Shown here: in pieces, positions 42,022 to 50,886 of the stretch
Layout: every line of letters starts with the position of its first letter
How positions within the stretch are numbered: the stretch's first letter is position 1
DNA from: Paractinoplanes ovalisporus
Lineage (GTDB): Bacteria > Actinomycetota > Actinomycetes > Mycobacteriales > Micromonosporaceae
Direction of reading: 5' to 3'
Assembly: GCF_016834655.1 (NCBI RefSeq)
Contig: NZ_JAENHP010000013.1
Coordinates: 124,001-188,000 of the forward strand
Length of the DNA stretch: 64,000 nt
Program-made: the position numbers and the translations under genes
Notes under the pieces: generated by a model
What the model was told of the DNA's origin: nothing
Database searches by the model: none
The model's input: only the letters and a program-made list of their open reading frames with translations

Positions 42022-42588
42022 TCAGGCCATCCGCGGGCGGCAGCTGCACACCATCTGGTCCGCCTCGGCCCGGGTCGGGCGCAGGTGCAGCACCATGGCG
42101 ATCACCATCGGGATGAAGACCACGGTGTTGTAGAACAGGTGCAGCTCGACCCGGGGCAGCACCAACTGGAGAATGCTGGTCGGAACGGCCTGACCGAACA
42201 GCGGGTGACCGGTCTGGGCCTGCAGGAGCAGCAGGAAGTGCTCGATGTGGTGCCAGAACTGGATCACCAGCGCGACCGTCCACCAGGTCCGGCTGCGTCC
42301 GGTGAAGCCCGGTCGCAGCAGGAAGAGGAAGAACAGCATCACGATGGCGTAGCCGTAGTGCAGCCATTCCGACGAGATCAGGGCCGGGAACGGGACCCCC
42401 AGCACGCCCCGGGCCTGCGGGCGGGGCCAGTTCAGCACCCAGATCTGCCAGGCCTGCGTCAGATGCTCGGCCCAGTGCGCCAGCGTCACCAGCATGAACA
42501 GGTTGAGCATCAGCCGGTGGTGGCTGCCGTTCACCCCCCACTTGAGCCGCGGCGTGTCGACCGCCTGCACTTGCCGTCGATCGGTCAT
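42022..42588 (-). CDS. Multi-pass membrane protein
   Basis: A 188-residue integral membrane protein with about four to five hydrophobic helices (for example LMLNLFMLVTLAHWAEHL and YAIVMLFFLFLLRPG). His-rich segments (FWHHIEHFLLL, HWAEH) could hold metal or heme. ATG 42588 follows GGGAGGGG. Operon partner of the CopC-domain gene, so copper-related membrane function is possible. I do not recognise the family. Confidence 0.75.
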   Translation of the reverse strand: MTDRRQVQAVDTPRLKWGVNGSHHRLMLNLFMLVTLAHWAEHLTQAWQIWVLNWPRPQARGVLGVPFPALISSEWLHYGYAIVMLFFLFLLRPGFTGRSRTWWTVALVIQFWHHIEHFLLLLQAQTGHPLFGQAVPTSILQLVLPRVELHLFYNTVVFIPMVIAMVLHLRPTRAEADQMVCSCRPRMA

Positions 42589-42662
42589 CGACCCCTCCCC
42601 ATCAGTTGGCACTAGGTCAGAGCGTGCGCGACCGGCGGGGAGATCTCGTCTTCGTAAATGCG

Positions 42663-42693
42663 GTGGCCGGCCCGGGGCATCCGGACCGGCCAC
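42663..42693. terminator. Terminator after the sugar ABC operon
   Basis: An 8-bp stem GTGGCCGG/CCGGCCAC (42663-42670, 42686-42693) with an inner 4-bp continuation. On the + strand it is followed by TTTT. It lies 25 bp past the permease stop on the minus strand. Confidence 0.65.
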
Positions 42694-42717
42694 GTTTTCT
42701 CAGAACGGAATGGGCGC

Positions 42718-43569
42718 TTACTTCACCGAACCGAGCGACAGGCCCTGCACGAGCTTGTCCTGGGCGGCGAAACCCGCGACCAGCACGGGCAGCGAGACCA
42801 CGAACGCGGCCGCGCAGAGCTGAGCCAGGAACAGGCCCTGGCTGGTGACGAACGAGGTCAGGAACACCGGCGCGGTCTCGGCCACGGTGGCGGTCAGGAC
42901 CCGGGCGAACAACAGCTCGTTCCAGCTGAAGATGAAGCAGATCAGCGCGGTGGCGGCGATGCCGGGCATGACGACCGGGGCGATGACCGAGCGCAGCGTC
43001 TTGGTCAGCCCGGCGCCGTCGACCGACGCCGCCTCGAGCATCTCGACCGGCACCTCGCTCAGGAACGAGCGCATCATCCACACCGCGATCGGCAGGTTCA
43101 TCGAGGTGTAGAAGATGATCAGCAGCCAGATGTTGTCGAGCAGCCCGGCGTTCTGGGCGAACAGATAGAGCGGCAGCAGACCGGCCACCACCGGCAACAT
43201 CTTGGTCGACAGGAAGAAGAAGAGCACGTCGCTCCACTTCTTCACGGGCTTGATGCTGAGCGCGTACGCCGCCGGGATGGCCAGCAGCAGCACGATGGCC
43301 GTGGACAGGATGCTCGCGGTCAGCGAGTTGAGCAGCGGCGGCCACGGCGACGCGCCCCCGGAGAAGAACTCGCGGTAGCCCTCGAGCGTCAACGGCGCGA
43401 AGACGGCCGGCGGGTTCTGTGCCGCGTTGGCCTCGGAGTGGAAGCTGGTCAGGACCATCCACAGCACCGGCAGCACGAACAGGATGCCGATCACCCAGGC
43501 CAGCAGCGACAGCCATGCCCCTCCGCGGCCCTCCTTCTTCTTGTTCACCGGAGCAGCGACGGCGGTCAT
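42718..43569 (-). CDS. Carbohydrate ABC transporter permease (MalG/SmoG type)
   Basis: A 283-residue permease with six membrane helices. The EAA loop (PVEMLEAASVDGAGLTKTLRSVIAPVVMPG) contacts the ATPase. Second permease of the operon; its ATG overlaps the first permease's stop (ATGA). Lies downstream of the binding protein. No ATPase gene follows, so a shared MsiK-type ATPase probably energises it. Confidence 0.93.
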   Translation of the reverse strand: MTAVAAPVNKKKEGRGGAWLSLLAWVIGILFVLPVLWMVLTSFHSEANAAQNPPAVFAPLTLEGYREFFSGGASPWPPLLNSLTASILSTAIVLLLAIPAAYALSIKPVKKWSDVLFFFLSTKMLPVVAGLLPLYLFAQNAGLLDNIWLLIIFYTSMNLPIAVWMMRSFLSEVPVEMLEAASVDGAGLTKTLRSVIAPVVMPGIAATALICFIFSWNELLFARVLTATVAETAPVFLTSFVTSQGLFLAQLCAAAFVVSLPVLVAGFAAQDKLVQGLSLGSVK

Positions 43570-44525
43570 CGGCGACCCTCCTCTTTGAAGAGCGACGAGA
43601 CCGTACGCAGGGCGAACGTCGCGATGATGATGGTGCCGATCACGACGATGACCGCGGCGGCGGACGCCCGGCCGTAGTCGTGGGCCTGGTAGAAGATCTG
43701 GTAGATCGTGTACGGCAGGTTCGCCGTGCCCAGACCACCCGACGTGATCGTGAAGACCGCGTCGAAGTTCTGCACGATGTAGATCGAGCCGAGCAGCGCA
43801 CCCAGTTCCAGGTACTGCCGCAGGTGCGGCAGCGTCATGCTGCGGAAGATCTGCCAGTTGTTGGCGCCGTCGATGCGGGCCGCCTCGATCACGTCGAGCG
43901 GACGGCCCTGCAGCCCGGCCAGCAGGATCAGCATCATGAACGGCGTCCACTGCCAGACCAGCGAGAAGATGACCGCCCAGAGCGGCATGTTGCTGATCCA
44001 GTCGGGCTGGGGCGGGTTGTCCGAGCCGAACAGGCCCCAGATCCACGTGAGCGCGCCGTTGAACAGGCCGTACTCGGGGTTGTAGAGGGCGTGCTTCCAG
44101 ATCAGCGCCGCGGCCACGGGGACGACCAGGAACGGCGCGATCATCATCGTACGGACGGCGCCCCGCCCCCGGAACTTGCGGTCGAGCAGCAGCGCGATGC
44201 CCAGGCCGAGGACCAGGCTGATCAGCACCACACCGGCGGTGAGCAGGATCGTGGTCCAGACCGCGTCCCGCATGTTGACGTCGGTGAAGACGCGGGCGAA
44301 GTTGTCGAACCCGGCGAAGCCGACCTCGTCGGGGTAGTACGCGTTCCAGTCCATGAACGAGATGACCAGGGTCGCCACGAACGGCAGCTGGGTCACGATG
44401 ATCATGAAGACGAGCGCGGGCAGCAGCGGCGCCCGGCGGGCCCACGCGGAGGCCCGCTTGGCCACGCCCGGAGTGGGTTTCGGGGCCTCGGTCTGTGTCC
44501 CGGCCTCTTCGGCGACTGATGTCAT
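43566..44525 (-). CDS. Carbohydrate ABC transporter permease (MalF/SmoF type)
   Basis: A 319-residue permease with six helices. The N-terminus (MTSVAEEAGTQTEAPKPTPG) is soluble, then PLLPALVFMIIVTQLPFVAT begins the membrane part. The EAA loop reads DVIEAARIDGANNWQIFRSMTLPHL. ATG 44525 overlaps the binding-protein stop by four bases. Substrate probably a polyol or sugar; cannot be fixed. Confidence 0.93.
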   Translation of the reverse strand: MTSVAEEAGTQTEAPKPTPGVAKRASAWARRAPLLPALVFMIIVTQLPFVATLVISFMDWNAYYPDEVGFAGFDNFARVFTDVNMRDAVWTTILLTAGVVLISLVLGLGIALLLDRKFRGRGAVRTMMIAPFLVVPVAAALIWKHALYNPEYGLFNGALTWIWGLFGSDNPPQPDWISNMPLWAVIFSLVWQWTPFMMLILLAGLQGRPLDVIEAARIDGANNWQIFRSMTLPHLRQYLELGALLGSIYIVQNFDAVFTITSGGLGTANLPYTIYQIFYQAHDYGRASAAAVIVVIGTIIIATFALRTVSSLFKEEGRR

Positions 44526-45892
44526 CCCGAACCCTCCTCGCGGGACTGGTAGCGCTCGGCGACGTCCTCGGCGAGGCGCTGGCCCCGGCTGAGTGCGTCG
44601 TCGACGCTCATCTGACCGGCGATCGCCGAACTCACGTACTGCGACACCTGGGTGCCGAGGTCGGTGAACTCGGGGATGTCGATGAACTGGATGCCGATCG
44701 CGGGCCTCTCCTGCACGCCCGGGTTCCGCGGGTCGGCCGCCTCGATGGCCGCCTTGGTCGGTTCGGCGAACGACGACGCGACCTTCAGGTAGTCCTGGTT
44801 CTCATAGGTCGAGGCGCGCTTGCCGGCCGGCACGCTGGACCAGCCGACCTGCTGGCCGACCAGTTCCTCGTACTGCTTGCTGGACGCCCACGAGATGAAC
44901 TTCCAGGCGTTGTCCTTCTTGTCGCTGGCCTGCTGGATGCTCCACGACCAGGCGTACAGCCAGCCCGAGCTGTCGGTCTTGACGACCGGCGCCGGCGCGT
45001 AGCCGATCTTGCCCTTGACCGGCGAGTCGTCCGCCTCGAGGGAACCGGCGGCGCTGGTCGCGTCGTACCACATCGCCACGTTGCCCTGGATGAGGTTGTT
45101 CAGGCACTCGGTGAAGCCGGCCTGCGGGGCGCCGTTCTCGCCGTGGGCGCGGACGAGGTCGACATAGAACTTGGTGGCCTCGGTGAACTCGGGGCCGTCG
45201 ACCTTGGGGGTCCAGTCCTTCTCGAACCAGGTTCCGCCGAACGTGTTGACCACGGTGGTGAGCGGCGCGAAGATCTGGCCCCAGCCGGGCTGCCCGCGCA
45301 GGCAGATGCCGCGCATGCCGGGCTGCTTGTTGTCGACCTGGGCGGCGATGTCGGCGACCTGTTGCCAGGTCGGCTTCTCCGGCATCTGCACGTTGTTCGA
45401 TTCGAGGACGTCCTTGCGGTACATCAGGAACGACGACTCACCGTAGAACGGCTCGCCGTAGAGCTTGCCGTCGTCCGCGGTCAGCGACTGCGTCATCGGC
45501 TTGAGGATGTCGTCCTGGTCGAACTGGGTGTCGGCCTGGACGTACTCGTCGAGCGGGGCGATCCACTTCGACTTCGCGTAGATCGGGATCTCGAAGTTGC
45601 TCAGCGAGGCCACGTCGTACTGACCGGCCTGACTCGAGAACTCCTGACTGATCTTGTCGCGGACGTCGTTCTCGGGCAGCACCGTGAAGTTCACGTTGAT
45701 GCCGGTCTGCTTGGTGAAGTTGTCCGCGGTGAGCCGTTGCAGATCGATCATCTGCGGGTTGTTCACCATCAGGACGTTGATGCTGTCGGGCCCTCCACCG
45801 CCTGGCCCGCCGCCCCATCCCGCGCACCCGGTGAGGGTGAGCACGACGGCAGCGGCGGCGGCGAGCAGGGCACGTCTGTGCGTGCGTGACAT
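44522..45892 (-). CDS. Carbohydrate-binding lipoprotein of an ABC transporter
   Basis: A 456-residue extracellular solute-binding protein of family 1. The lipoprotein signal is LLAAAAAVVLTLTGC, with lipobox Cys23. The rest is a periplasmic-type fold (NVLMVNNPQMIDLQRLTADNF; ...WKFISWASSKQYEEL). ATG 45892 is preceded by GGGGAGG. First gene of the transporter operon, with both permeases overlapping downstream. Polyol-type (mannitol/sorbitol) binding proteins look similar; the ligand is not certain. Confidence 0.92.
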   Translation of the reverse strand: MSRTHRRALLAAAAAVVLTLTGCAGWGGGPGGGGPDSINVLMVNNPQMIDLQRLTADNFTKQTGINVNFTVLPENDVRDKISQEFSSQAGQYDVASLSNFEIPIYAKSKWIAPLDEYVQADTQFDQDDILKPMTQSLTADDGKLYGEPFYGESSFLMYRKDVLESNNVQMPEKPTWQQVADIAAQVDNKQPGMRGICLRGQPGWGQIFAPLTTVVNTFGGTWFEKDWTPKVDGPEFTEATKFYVDLVRAHGENGAPQAGFTECLNNLIQGNVAMWYDATSAAGSLEADDSPVKGKIGYAPAPVVKTDSSGWLYAWSWSIQQASDKKDNAWKFISWASSKQYEELVGQQVGWSSVPAGKRASTYENQDYLKVASSFAEPTKAAIEAADPRNPGVQERPAIGIQFIDIPEFTDLGTQVSQYVSSAIAGQMSVDDALSRGQRLAEDVAERYQSREEGSG

Positions 45893-46036
45893 CCGGCCTC
45901 CCCGGCGAGGCTTGATCCGTTTCGGCGTCACCTACCCAAAAGTGTGACGCCAGTAACACACCGGGCATCAGTACATGCCTGAGATCGACAGGATGTCAAC
46001 CTTTCGTCACGCTGCGTCGGGATTCCCCCGAAGGTC

Positions 46037-46249
46037 CTATGTGGAGGCCACTCGGGCCTGTCGTCCGAAGACCTCGACCACGTCGCCCGGGTGCAACTGG
46101 CGGCCCCGGCGGGTGTCCACCTCGCCGTTGACCGACACGTCGCCCGAGGCGATGAGGACCTTGCCCTCGCCACCGGTGTCGATGAGGTCGGCGAGCTTGA
46201 GGAACTGACCGAGTCTGATCATGTCGCCGTCGATCGGCACGTCACGCAT
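46037..46249 (-). CDS. S4-domain RNA-binding protein
   Basis: A 70-residue single S4 domain: IRLGQFLKLADLIDTGGEGK, then VLIASGDVSVNGEVDTRRGRQLHPGD. This is the YbcJ/RqcP-like small S4 family. It binds structured RNA, possibly the ribosome. ATG 46249. Separate from the divergent YcnI-like gene at 46330 by 80 bp. Confidence 0.88.
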   Translation of the reverse strand: MRDVPIDGDMIRLGQFLKLADLIDTGGEGKVLIASGDVSVNGEVDTRRGRQLHPGDVVEVFGRQARVAST

Positions 46250-46329
46250 CCCGCCATCATCCGCCAGGCGTTCAGAAAAGTTTTCCGGGGGCGTTGAACC
46301 TTTGGGCCGTGTGATCCGAACTACCCCCC

Positions 46330-47166
46330 GTGAGGCATTCTCAGCTGGCCCGTCTTGCGGGCGTACCGGTCGTCGCCGCCGCTCTCGGCGCGCTCGCCGC
46401 CACCCCGGCCTTCGCCGACGTGACGGTCTCGCCGACGACAGCGGTCCAAGGCAGCGGTGACAACCTCGATTTCAAGGTCACCAACAAGGGCGACAAACCG
46501 GTCCACAAGATCAGGCTCCAGATCCCGGAAGACACTCCGGTCGCCGAGATCTACCCGCTCTCGATCGACAACTGGGGTCCCCTGATCCAGCAGCGCAAGC
46601 TGTCGACCGCCCTGCCGACGTTGCACGGCGACACCCCGACCACCGAGACCGCCTCGGCGATCGAGTGGACCGCGGCGCCCGGCAAAGATCTCGCCCCCGG
46701 CGCGAGCACCGTCGTGCGGATCGCCATCGGGCCGCTGCCGACGCTGAGCTCGATGCAGTTCACGATCTCCACGTCCTACGCGGACGGCAAGGCCGGCCCG
46801 GCCGAGCCCCCGGCCACGCTGACCCTGACGCCCGCCCCGGCCGGCGCCGCGGCGCCGGCTGGTCACCACGGCGGCGCCGCCACCGGCACCACGGCCGGCG
46901 AGCAGGCCGCCCAGGAGGCGGAGCTGTTCAAGGCCGCCATCGAGGAGGCCGACCGCGGCCCGTCGATCTGGTCGATCGCGGGCTGGGTCGTCGCCGGGCT
47001 GGCCCTGCTGGGCGGGGCCGTGGTCATGTACCGCAGCCGTCACCGCGCCGACGACGACACCGACGACTCCCCCACCGAGGAAACCCCGGAGGAGGAGACC
47101 GCCGCCGAGGAGAAGGAGCCGGTCACGGCCGGCAGCGGCAACAGCAAGTGGGCCTACAAGGGCTGA
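46330..47166 (+). CDS. YcnI-like (DUF1775) copper protein with altered N-terminus
   Basis: A 278-residue membrane-anchored protein. The signal peptide ends AATPAFA; the mature sequence starts DVTVSPTTAVQGSGDNL. Known YcnI proteins begin with His at this point (AHVTV...), the copper ligand. Here it is Asp. After the Ig-like DUF1775 domain come an Ala/Gly-rich linker, a membrane helix (IWSIAGWVVAGLALLGGAVVMY) and an acidic tail. GTG 46330 has no clear ribosome binding site. Confidence 0.82.
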   Translation: MRHSQLARLAGVPVVAAALGALAATPAFADVTVSPTTAVQGSGDNLDFKVTNKGDKPVHKIRLQIPEDTPVAEIYPLSIDNWGPLIQQRKLSTALPTLHGDTPTTETASAIEWTAAPGKDLAPGASTVVRIAIGPLPTLSSMQFTISTSYADGKAGPAEPPATLTLTPAPAGAAAPAGHHGGAATGTTAGEQAAQEAELFKAAIEEADRGPSIWSIAGWVVAGLALLGGAVVMYRSRHRADDDTDDSPTEETPEEETAAEEKEPVTAGSGNSKWAYKG

Positions 47167-47175
47167 CAAAGACGC

Positions 47176-47197
47176 TCCCGCGCTGGTGGACGCGGGA
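47176..47197 (+). terminator. Terminator after the YcnI-like gene
   Basis: A 7-bp stem TCCCGCG/CGCGGGA (47176-47182, 47191-47197) with an 8-base loop, 10 bp past the stop. No T-run. Confidence 0.5.
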
Positions 47198-47276
47198 CGA
47201 AAGTCGTGATGGCGCGCGTGGGGCGCGGCGCACGACCGGCGGATGGGGTCAATGGGCATGACCCACGATCCGCGAA

Positions 47277-47305
47277 CGGGGGGCGGGAGTTTCTCCCGTC
47301 CCCCG
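47277..47305. terminator. Strong hairpin after the DHH phosphoesterase
   Basis: A 13-bp stem with one G-U pair (47277-47289, 47293-47305) and a TTT loop. It lies 24 bp beyond the phosphoesterase stop on the minus strand, and also faces the YcnI-like gene. Confidence 0.8.
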
Positions 47306-47328
47306 AGTATCTCCCGCCGCGGGCCGTC

Positions 47329-48267
47329 TCAGACCGAGACGGTCCGCGGCGTCTTGAGCGCGTCCACGATCTCGCGTTCGACCCGCTCGCTGTCCTCGTG
47401 CGGCACCTGGCAGGTTCCGGCCGCGATGTGCCCGCCCCCGCCGTAGCGCAGCATGACCTCGCCGACATCGACCGGCGACGTGCGGTCGAGGATCGACTTG
47501 CCGCAGGCGAAGACGGTGTTGAGCTTCTGCCGGCCCCAGATGATGTGCACCGACACCCGCGACTCGGGGAACAGCGCGTACACCATGAAGCGGTTGCCGG
47601 CGTGGATGACCTCCTCGTCGCGCAGGTCGACCACGACCACGTCGTCCTCGAGGTGACAGACCCGCCTCAGCTGCTTGACGAACAGGTCGTGCTGCTCGTG
47701 GAAGAGGTCGGCCCGTTCCTTGACGTCGGGCAGGGCCAGGATGTCGGCGACGTCCTGGATCTCCAGGCAGGCGTCGATCAGCTGCATCATCAGCTGGTAG
47801 TTCGAGATGGTGAAGTCGCGGAAGCGGCCCAGCCCGGTGCGGCTGTCCATCAGGAAGTTGAGCAGCGTCCAGCCCGAGGGGCTGAGCACGTCGGAGAGCG
47901 AGTAGTCGGCCGAGTCGGCCTGGTCGACCGCGCGCATCAGGTCGTCGGAGACCTTGGGGAAGCGCGCCTTGCCGCCGAAGTGCTCGTAGATCACCCGGGC
48001 CGCGGACGGCGCGTCGGCGTCGATCACGTGATTGTCGAGGTTGCCCTCGTTACGCAACGTCTCCGAGTGATGATGGTCGAACACCATGTACGCGCCCGGT
48101 GCGTACGGGAGGTTGGTGAGGATGTCGTTCTCGGTGACCTCGACCTCCCCGTCCTGGACGTCCTTGGGGTGGACGAACTTGATGTCCCCGATCATGTCGA
48201 GGTGGCGCAGCAGCACCGCGCAGACCAAACCGTCGAAGTCGCTGCGCGTCACGAGCCGGTACTTCAC
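47329..48267 (-). CDS. DHH-family phosphoesterase (exopolyphosphatase-like)
   Basis: A 312-residue DHH/DHHA1 protein. The N-terminal RSDFDGLVCAVLLRHLD has the first metal Asp, MVFDHHHSET the DHH triad. DHHA1-like glycine-rich GRQKLNTVFACGKS and RYGGGGHIAAGTCQV come later. Probably hydrolyses short polyphosphate or nucleotide phosphoesters. ATG 48267 follows AGGGGG. Divergent from zwf. Confidence 0.88.
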   Translation of the reverse strand: MKYRLVTRSDFDGLVCAVLLRHLDMIGDIKFVHPKDVQDGEVEVTENDILTNLPYAPGAYMVFDHHHSETLRNEGNLDNHVIDADAPSAARVIYEHFGGKARFPKVSDDLMRAVDQADSADYSLSDVLSPSGWTLLNFLMDSRTGLGRFRDFTISNYQLMMQLIDACLEIQDVADILALPDVKERADLFHEQHDLFVKQLRRVCHLEDDVVVVDLRDEEVIHAGNRFMVYALFPESRVSVHIIWGRQKLNTVFACGKSILDRTSPVDVGEVMLRYGGGGHIAAGTCQVPHEDSERVEREIVDALKTPRTVSV

Positions 48268-48421
48268 GAGTCCCCCTCAGGAGCAGACCAGGTACACCCC
48301 AGTTTGCCACTTTTGTCGCTGTATTCCGGGTCGCATCGGGGGATGGATGTGAACCTTTCCGGCTCCACGCTGCGTAGAGTTTTCCCGGACGGTCCCAACG
48401 GTCGGAGGACACGTAATAACC

Positions 48422-49915
48422 ATGGACAACGCCCCTCAGCTCATTCAGGAGCGCAGCGCCCCGCCCGCCACACTGGTGATCTTCGGCGCCTCGGGCGACC
48501 TGACCCGCCGCAAGCTCCTGCCGGCCGTGGAGAGCCTCGCCCGGCACAATCGCCTGCCCAGCCAGTTCGCGCTGGTCGGCGTCGCGCGCACACCGATGGC
48601 CGACGAGCAGTTCGCGGCCAGCGCGCTCGGCGACCGCACCCTAACCGACAAAGCCCAGCTTCAGGGCGGAATCCGGTACGTTTCGGGCGGCTACGACGAC
48701 CCCGACACGTACAAGCGCCTCGCCGAGACCCTCGACGAGCTCGACGCCCAGCGGGGCACGGCGGGCAACCGCCTGTTCTACCTGTCGACCCCGGCCGAGG
48801 CGTTCGAGCCGGTGATCCACGGGCTGGCCGGCGCCGGCCTCAACCACGCGCGCGAGGGCTCCTTCTCGCGGCTGGTGATCGAGAAGCCGTACGGCCGCGA
48901 CCTCCCGAGTGCCCGCGAGCTCGACGCCGTCGTGCACGGGTCGTTCGACGAGCCCCAGGTCTTCCGCATCGACCACTACCTGGGCAAAGACACGGTGCAG
49001 AACGTCCTCGCGCTGCGCTTCGCCAACTCGATCTTCCAGCCGATCTGGGACCGCTCCTGGGTCGACCACGTGCAGATCACGGTGGCCGAGACGCTGGGCG
49101 TCGGCACCCGCGGCGGCTTCTACGAGCACGCCGGCGCGATGCGCGACATCGTGCAGAACCACGTGCTGCAGGTGCTCGCGCTCGCCCTCATGGAGCCGCC
49201 GGCGTCGTTCGAGGCCGAGGGCCTGCGCAACGAGAAGGTGAAGCTGCTGCAGGCGATCCGGCTGCCCACCAACCGTGACATCGCCGACCTGGCGGTGCGC
49301 GGCCAGTACACCCGCGGCGGCACCCGCGACGACCTGATGGCCGGCTACCGCGAAGAGGTGGGCGTCGACCCGCTGTCGCGCACCGAGACGTACGCGGCCA
49401 TGCGGCTCAACGTCGACAACTGGCGCTGGGCCGGGGTGCCGTTCTACGTGCGTACGGGAAAGAGGTTGCCCGCCCGGGTGACCGAGGTGGCGCTGCAGTT
49501 CCAGCGGCCCCCGCACCTGCCCATCCCGCAGGACCAGTTGACCGGTCTCGAGGCCGACGCGCTGATCCTGCGCATCCAGCCCAACGAGGGCATCTCGCTG
49601 CGGTTCGGCGCCAAGGTGCCGGGGCACTCGTTCCGCGTCCGTACGGCGTCGATGGACTTCTCGTACGAGCAGACGTTCGCCGAGGAGAGCCCCGAGGCGT
49701 ACGAGCGCCTGCTGCTCGACGCGCTGCTGGGCGACCCGACGCTGTTCATCCGCAGCGACGAGGTCGAGCAGTCGTGGCGCGTGGTCGACCCGATCATCGA
49801 GCACTGGGCGTCCGACAACTCGCCCATCCCGACCTATGAGGCCGCCTCGTGGGGCCCGGCCGACGCCGACCGGCTGATCGGGCGTTCGGGCCGGGCCTGG
49901 AAGAACAGTATTTAA
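48422..49915 (+). CDS. zwf: Glucose-6-phosphate 1-dehydrogenase
   Basis: A 497-residue enzyme of the oxidative pentose-phosphate pathway. NADP site VIFGASGDLTRRKL (about residues 19-32). EKPYGRDLPSA and FRIDHYLGKDTVQNVLALRFAN hold the catalytic His/Lys region. GGAGG lies 13 bases upstream of the ATG, an unusually long spacing. It stands alone, not with tal/tkt/opc genes. The stop overlaps the convergent peroxiredoxin stop by 4 bp. Confidence 0.96.
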   Translation: MDNAPQLIQERSAPPATLVIFGASGDLTRRKLLPAVESLARHNRLPSQFALVGVARTPMADEQFAASALGDRTLTDKAQLQGGIRYVSGGYDDPDTYKRLAETLDELDAQRGTAGNRLFYLSTPAEAFEPVIHGLAGAGLNHAREGSFSRLVIEKPYGRDLPSARELDAVVHGSFDEPQVFRIDHYLGKDTVQNVLALRFANSIFQPIWDRSWVDHVQITVAETLGVGTRGGFYEHAGAMRDIVQNHVLQVLALALMEPPASFEAEGLRNEKVKLLQAIRLPTNRDIADLAVRGQYTRGGTRDDLMAGYREEVGVDPLSRTETYAAMRLNVDNWRWAGVPFYVRTGKRLPARVTEVALQFQRPPHLPIPQDQLTGLEADALILRIQPNEGISLRFGAKVPGHSFRVRTASMDFSYEQTFAEESPEAYERLLLDALLGDPTLFIRSDEVEQSWRVVDPIIEHWASDNSPIPTYEAASWGPADADRLIGRSGRAWKNSI

Positions 49916-50382
49916 GCGTTCTTTTTCGCCGCGAGGGCTTCCAGGGCCCTCGCGGCGTGCTCGGTCATGTCCCGCTCGGAGTGGATGACCTCGAGAACGC
50001 GCCGGTCGGTGTCGATCACGAAGGTCATCCGCTTCGTGCTGAGCGGGCCCAGCGGCAGCTTGCGCTTGACGCCCATCTTCGACGCGACGGCGCCGTCGGG
50101 GTCGCTGAGCAGCGGGTAGTCGAAGCCGTGCAGGTCGGAGAACTGCTTCTGCCTGGCCGGCTTGTCGCGGCTGATGCCGACCCGCTGCGCGCCCGCCTCG
50201 CGGAACTCGGCCCCCAGGTCACGGAAGTTGCAGGCCTCGGCCGTGCAGCCCGACGTCATGGCGGCCGGATAGAAGAACAGCACCACCGGACCGTCGGCCA
50301 GCAGCGCGCTCAGCCGCCGGGGCACGCCGTCCTGGTCCTCGAGTTCGAAATCGTCGACGACGTCACCCGCATCAAGACTCAC
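49912..50382 (-). CDS. bcp: Thioredoxin-dependent peroxiredoxin (Bcp/PrxQ)
   Basis: A 156-residue PrxQ-type peroxidase. The peroxidatic Cys46 and resolving Cys51 sit in MTSGCTAEACNFRDLG. It reduces hydrogen peroxide and organic peroxides using thioredoxin. ATG 50382 (MSLDAGDVVDDFEL). Its 3' end overlaps zwf by 4 bp in convergent orientation. Could protect the cell against oxidative stress; nothing ties it to the enediyne cluster. Confidence 0.93.
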   Translation of the reverse strand: MSLDAGDVVDDFELEDQDGVPRRLSALLADGPVVLFFYPAAMTSGCTAEACNFRDLGAEFREAGAQRVGISRDKPARQKQFSDLHGFDYPLLSDPDGAVASKMGVKRKLPLGPLSTKRMTFVIDTDRRVLEVIHSERDMTEHAARALEALAAKKNA

Positions 50383-50522
50383 AGCAGCAACTTACTCCCG
50401 AGTAGCCGATTCGGCCATCAGGGCCCGCCTCGCCTAGGCTGAGACCACACCGACCCCTGTCCGCCCGCTTGATCGATCCCGCACGATCCGCCCCCGCAGC
50501 TCCATACCGAAAGCGAAACACC

Positions 50523-50855
50523 ATGCAGGTCTCCGTCGCGCACCACCCGCCGAACACGGCCGTGCTGGTGCTGCGCGGTTCGCTCGACATCGACACCGCG
50601 CCCGTGCTCAAGGCGAATCTCGCCCGCCTGGTCGACCGCCCGTCCCCCCGGGTCGTGGTCGACGTCTCCGGGCTGGACTTCTGCGACTCGATGGGAGTCG
50701 GCGTGCTGGTCACCGCCCACGGGCGGGCCACCGAACGCGACGGCTGGGTGCGTCTGGCCGCGCCGTCCGGCTTCCTGCGGCGCCTGTTCGACACCCTGGG
50801 CCTCACCGACTATCTGGCCCTGTTCCCCGACGTGGAAACCGCCCTGAAGGACTAA
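50523..50855 (+). CDS. STAS-domain anti-sigma factor antagonist
   Basis: A 110-residue STAS protein of the SpoIIAA/RsbV family. Ser56 in DFCDSMGVGVL is the phosphorylation site that a partner kinase would modify. LVLRGSLDIDTAPVLKANLA is the first strand-helix unit. ATG 50523; only a weak purine-rich ribosome binding site. No kinase or sigma gene is adjacent. Confidence 0.9.
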   Translation: MQVSVAHHPPNTAVLVLRGSLDIDTAPVLKANLARLVDRPSPRVVVDVSGLDFCDSMGVGVLVTAHGRATERDGWVRLAAPSGFLRRLFDTLGLTDYLALFPDVETALKD

Positions 50856-50884
50856 ACCCCCCAGAGCGGTTTCCCCGTACGGGG
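50834..50884. terminator. Terminator between STAS and metalloprotease genes
   Basis: Inverted repeat GGAAACCGC/GCGGTTTCC (50834-50842, 50866-50874), the left arm inside the STAS gene. A palindrome CCCCGTACGGGG (50873-50884) overlaps its right end. Together they can terminate both convergent transcripts. Confidence 0.6.
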
Positions 50885-50886
50885 AT

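Noticed and set aside
49912..50382. Peroxiredoxin as an enediyne resistance gene
   Set aside because: It is a common housekeeping gene next to zwf, 15 kb outside the likely cluster edge.
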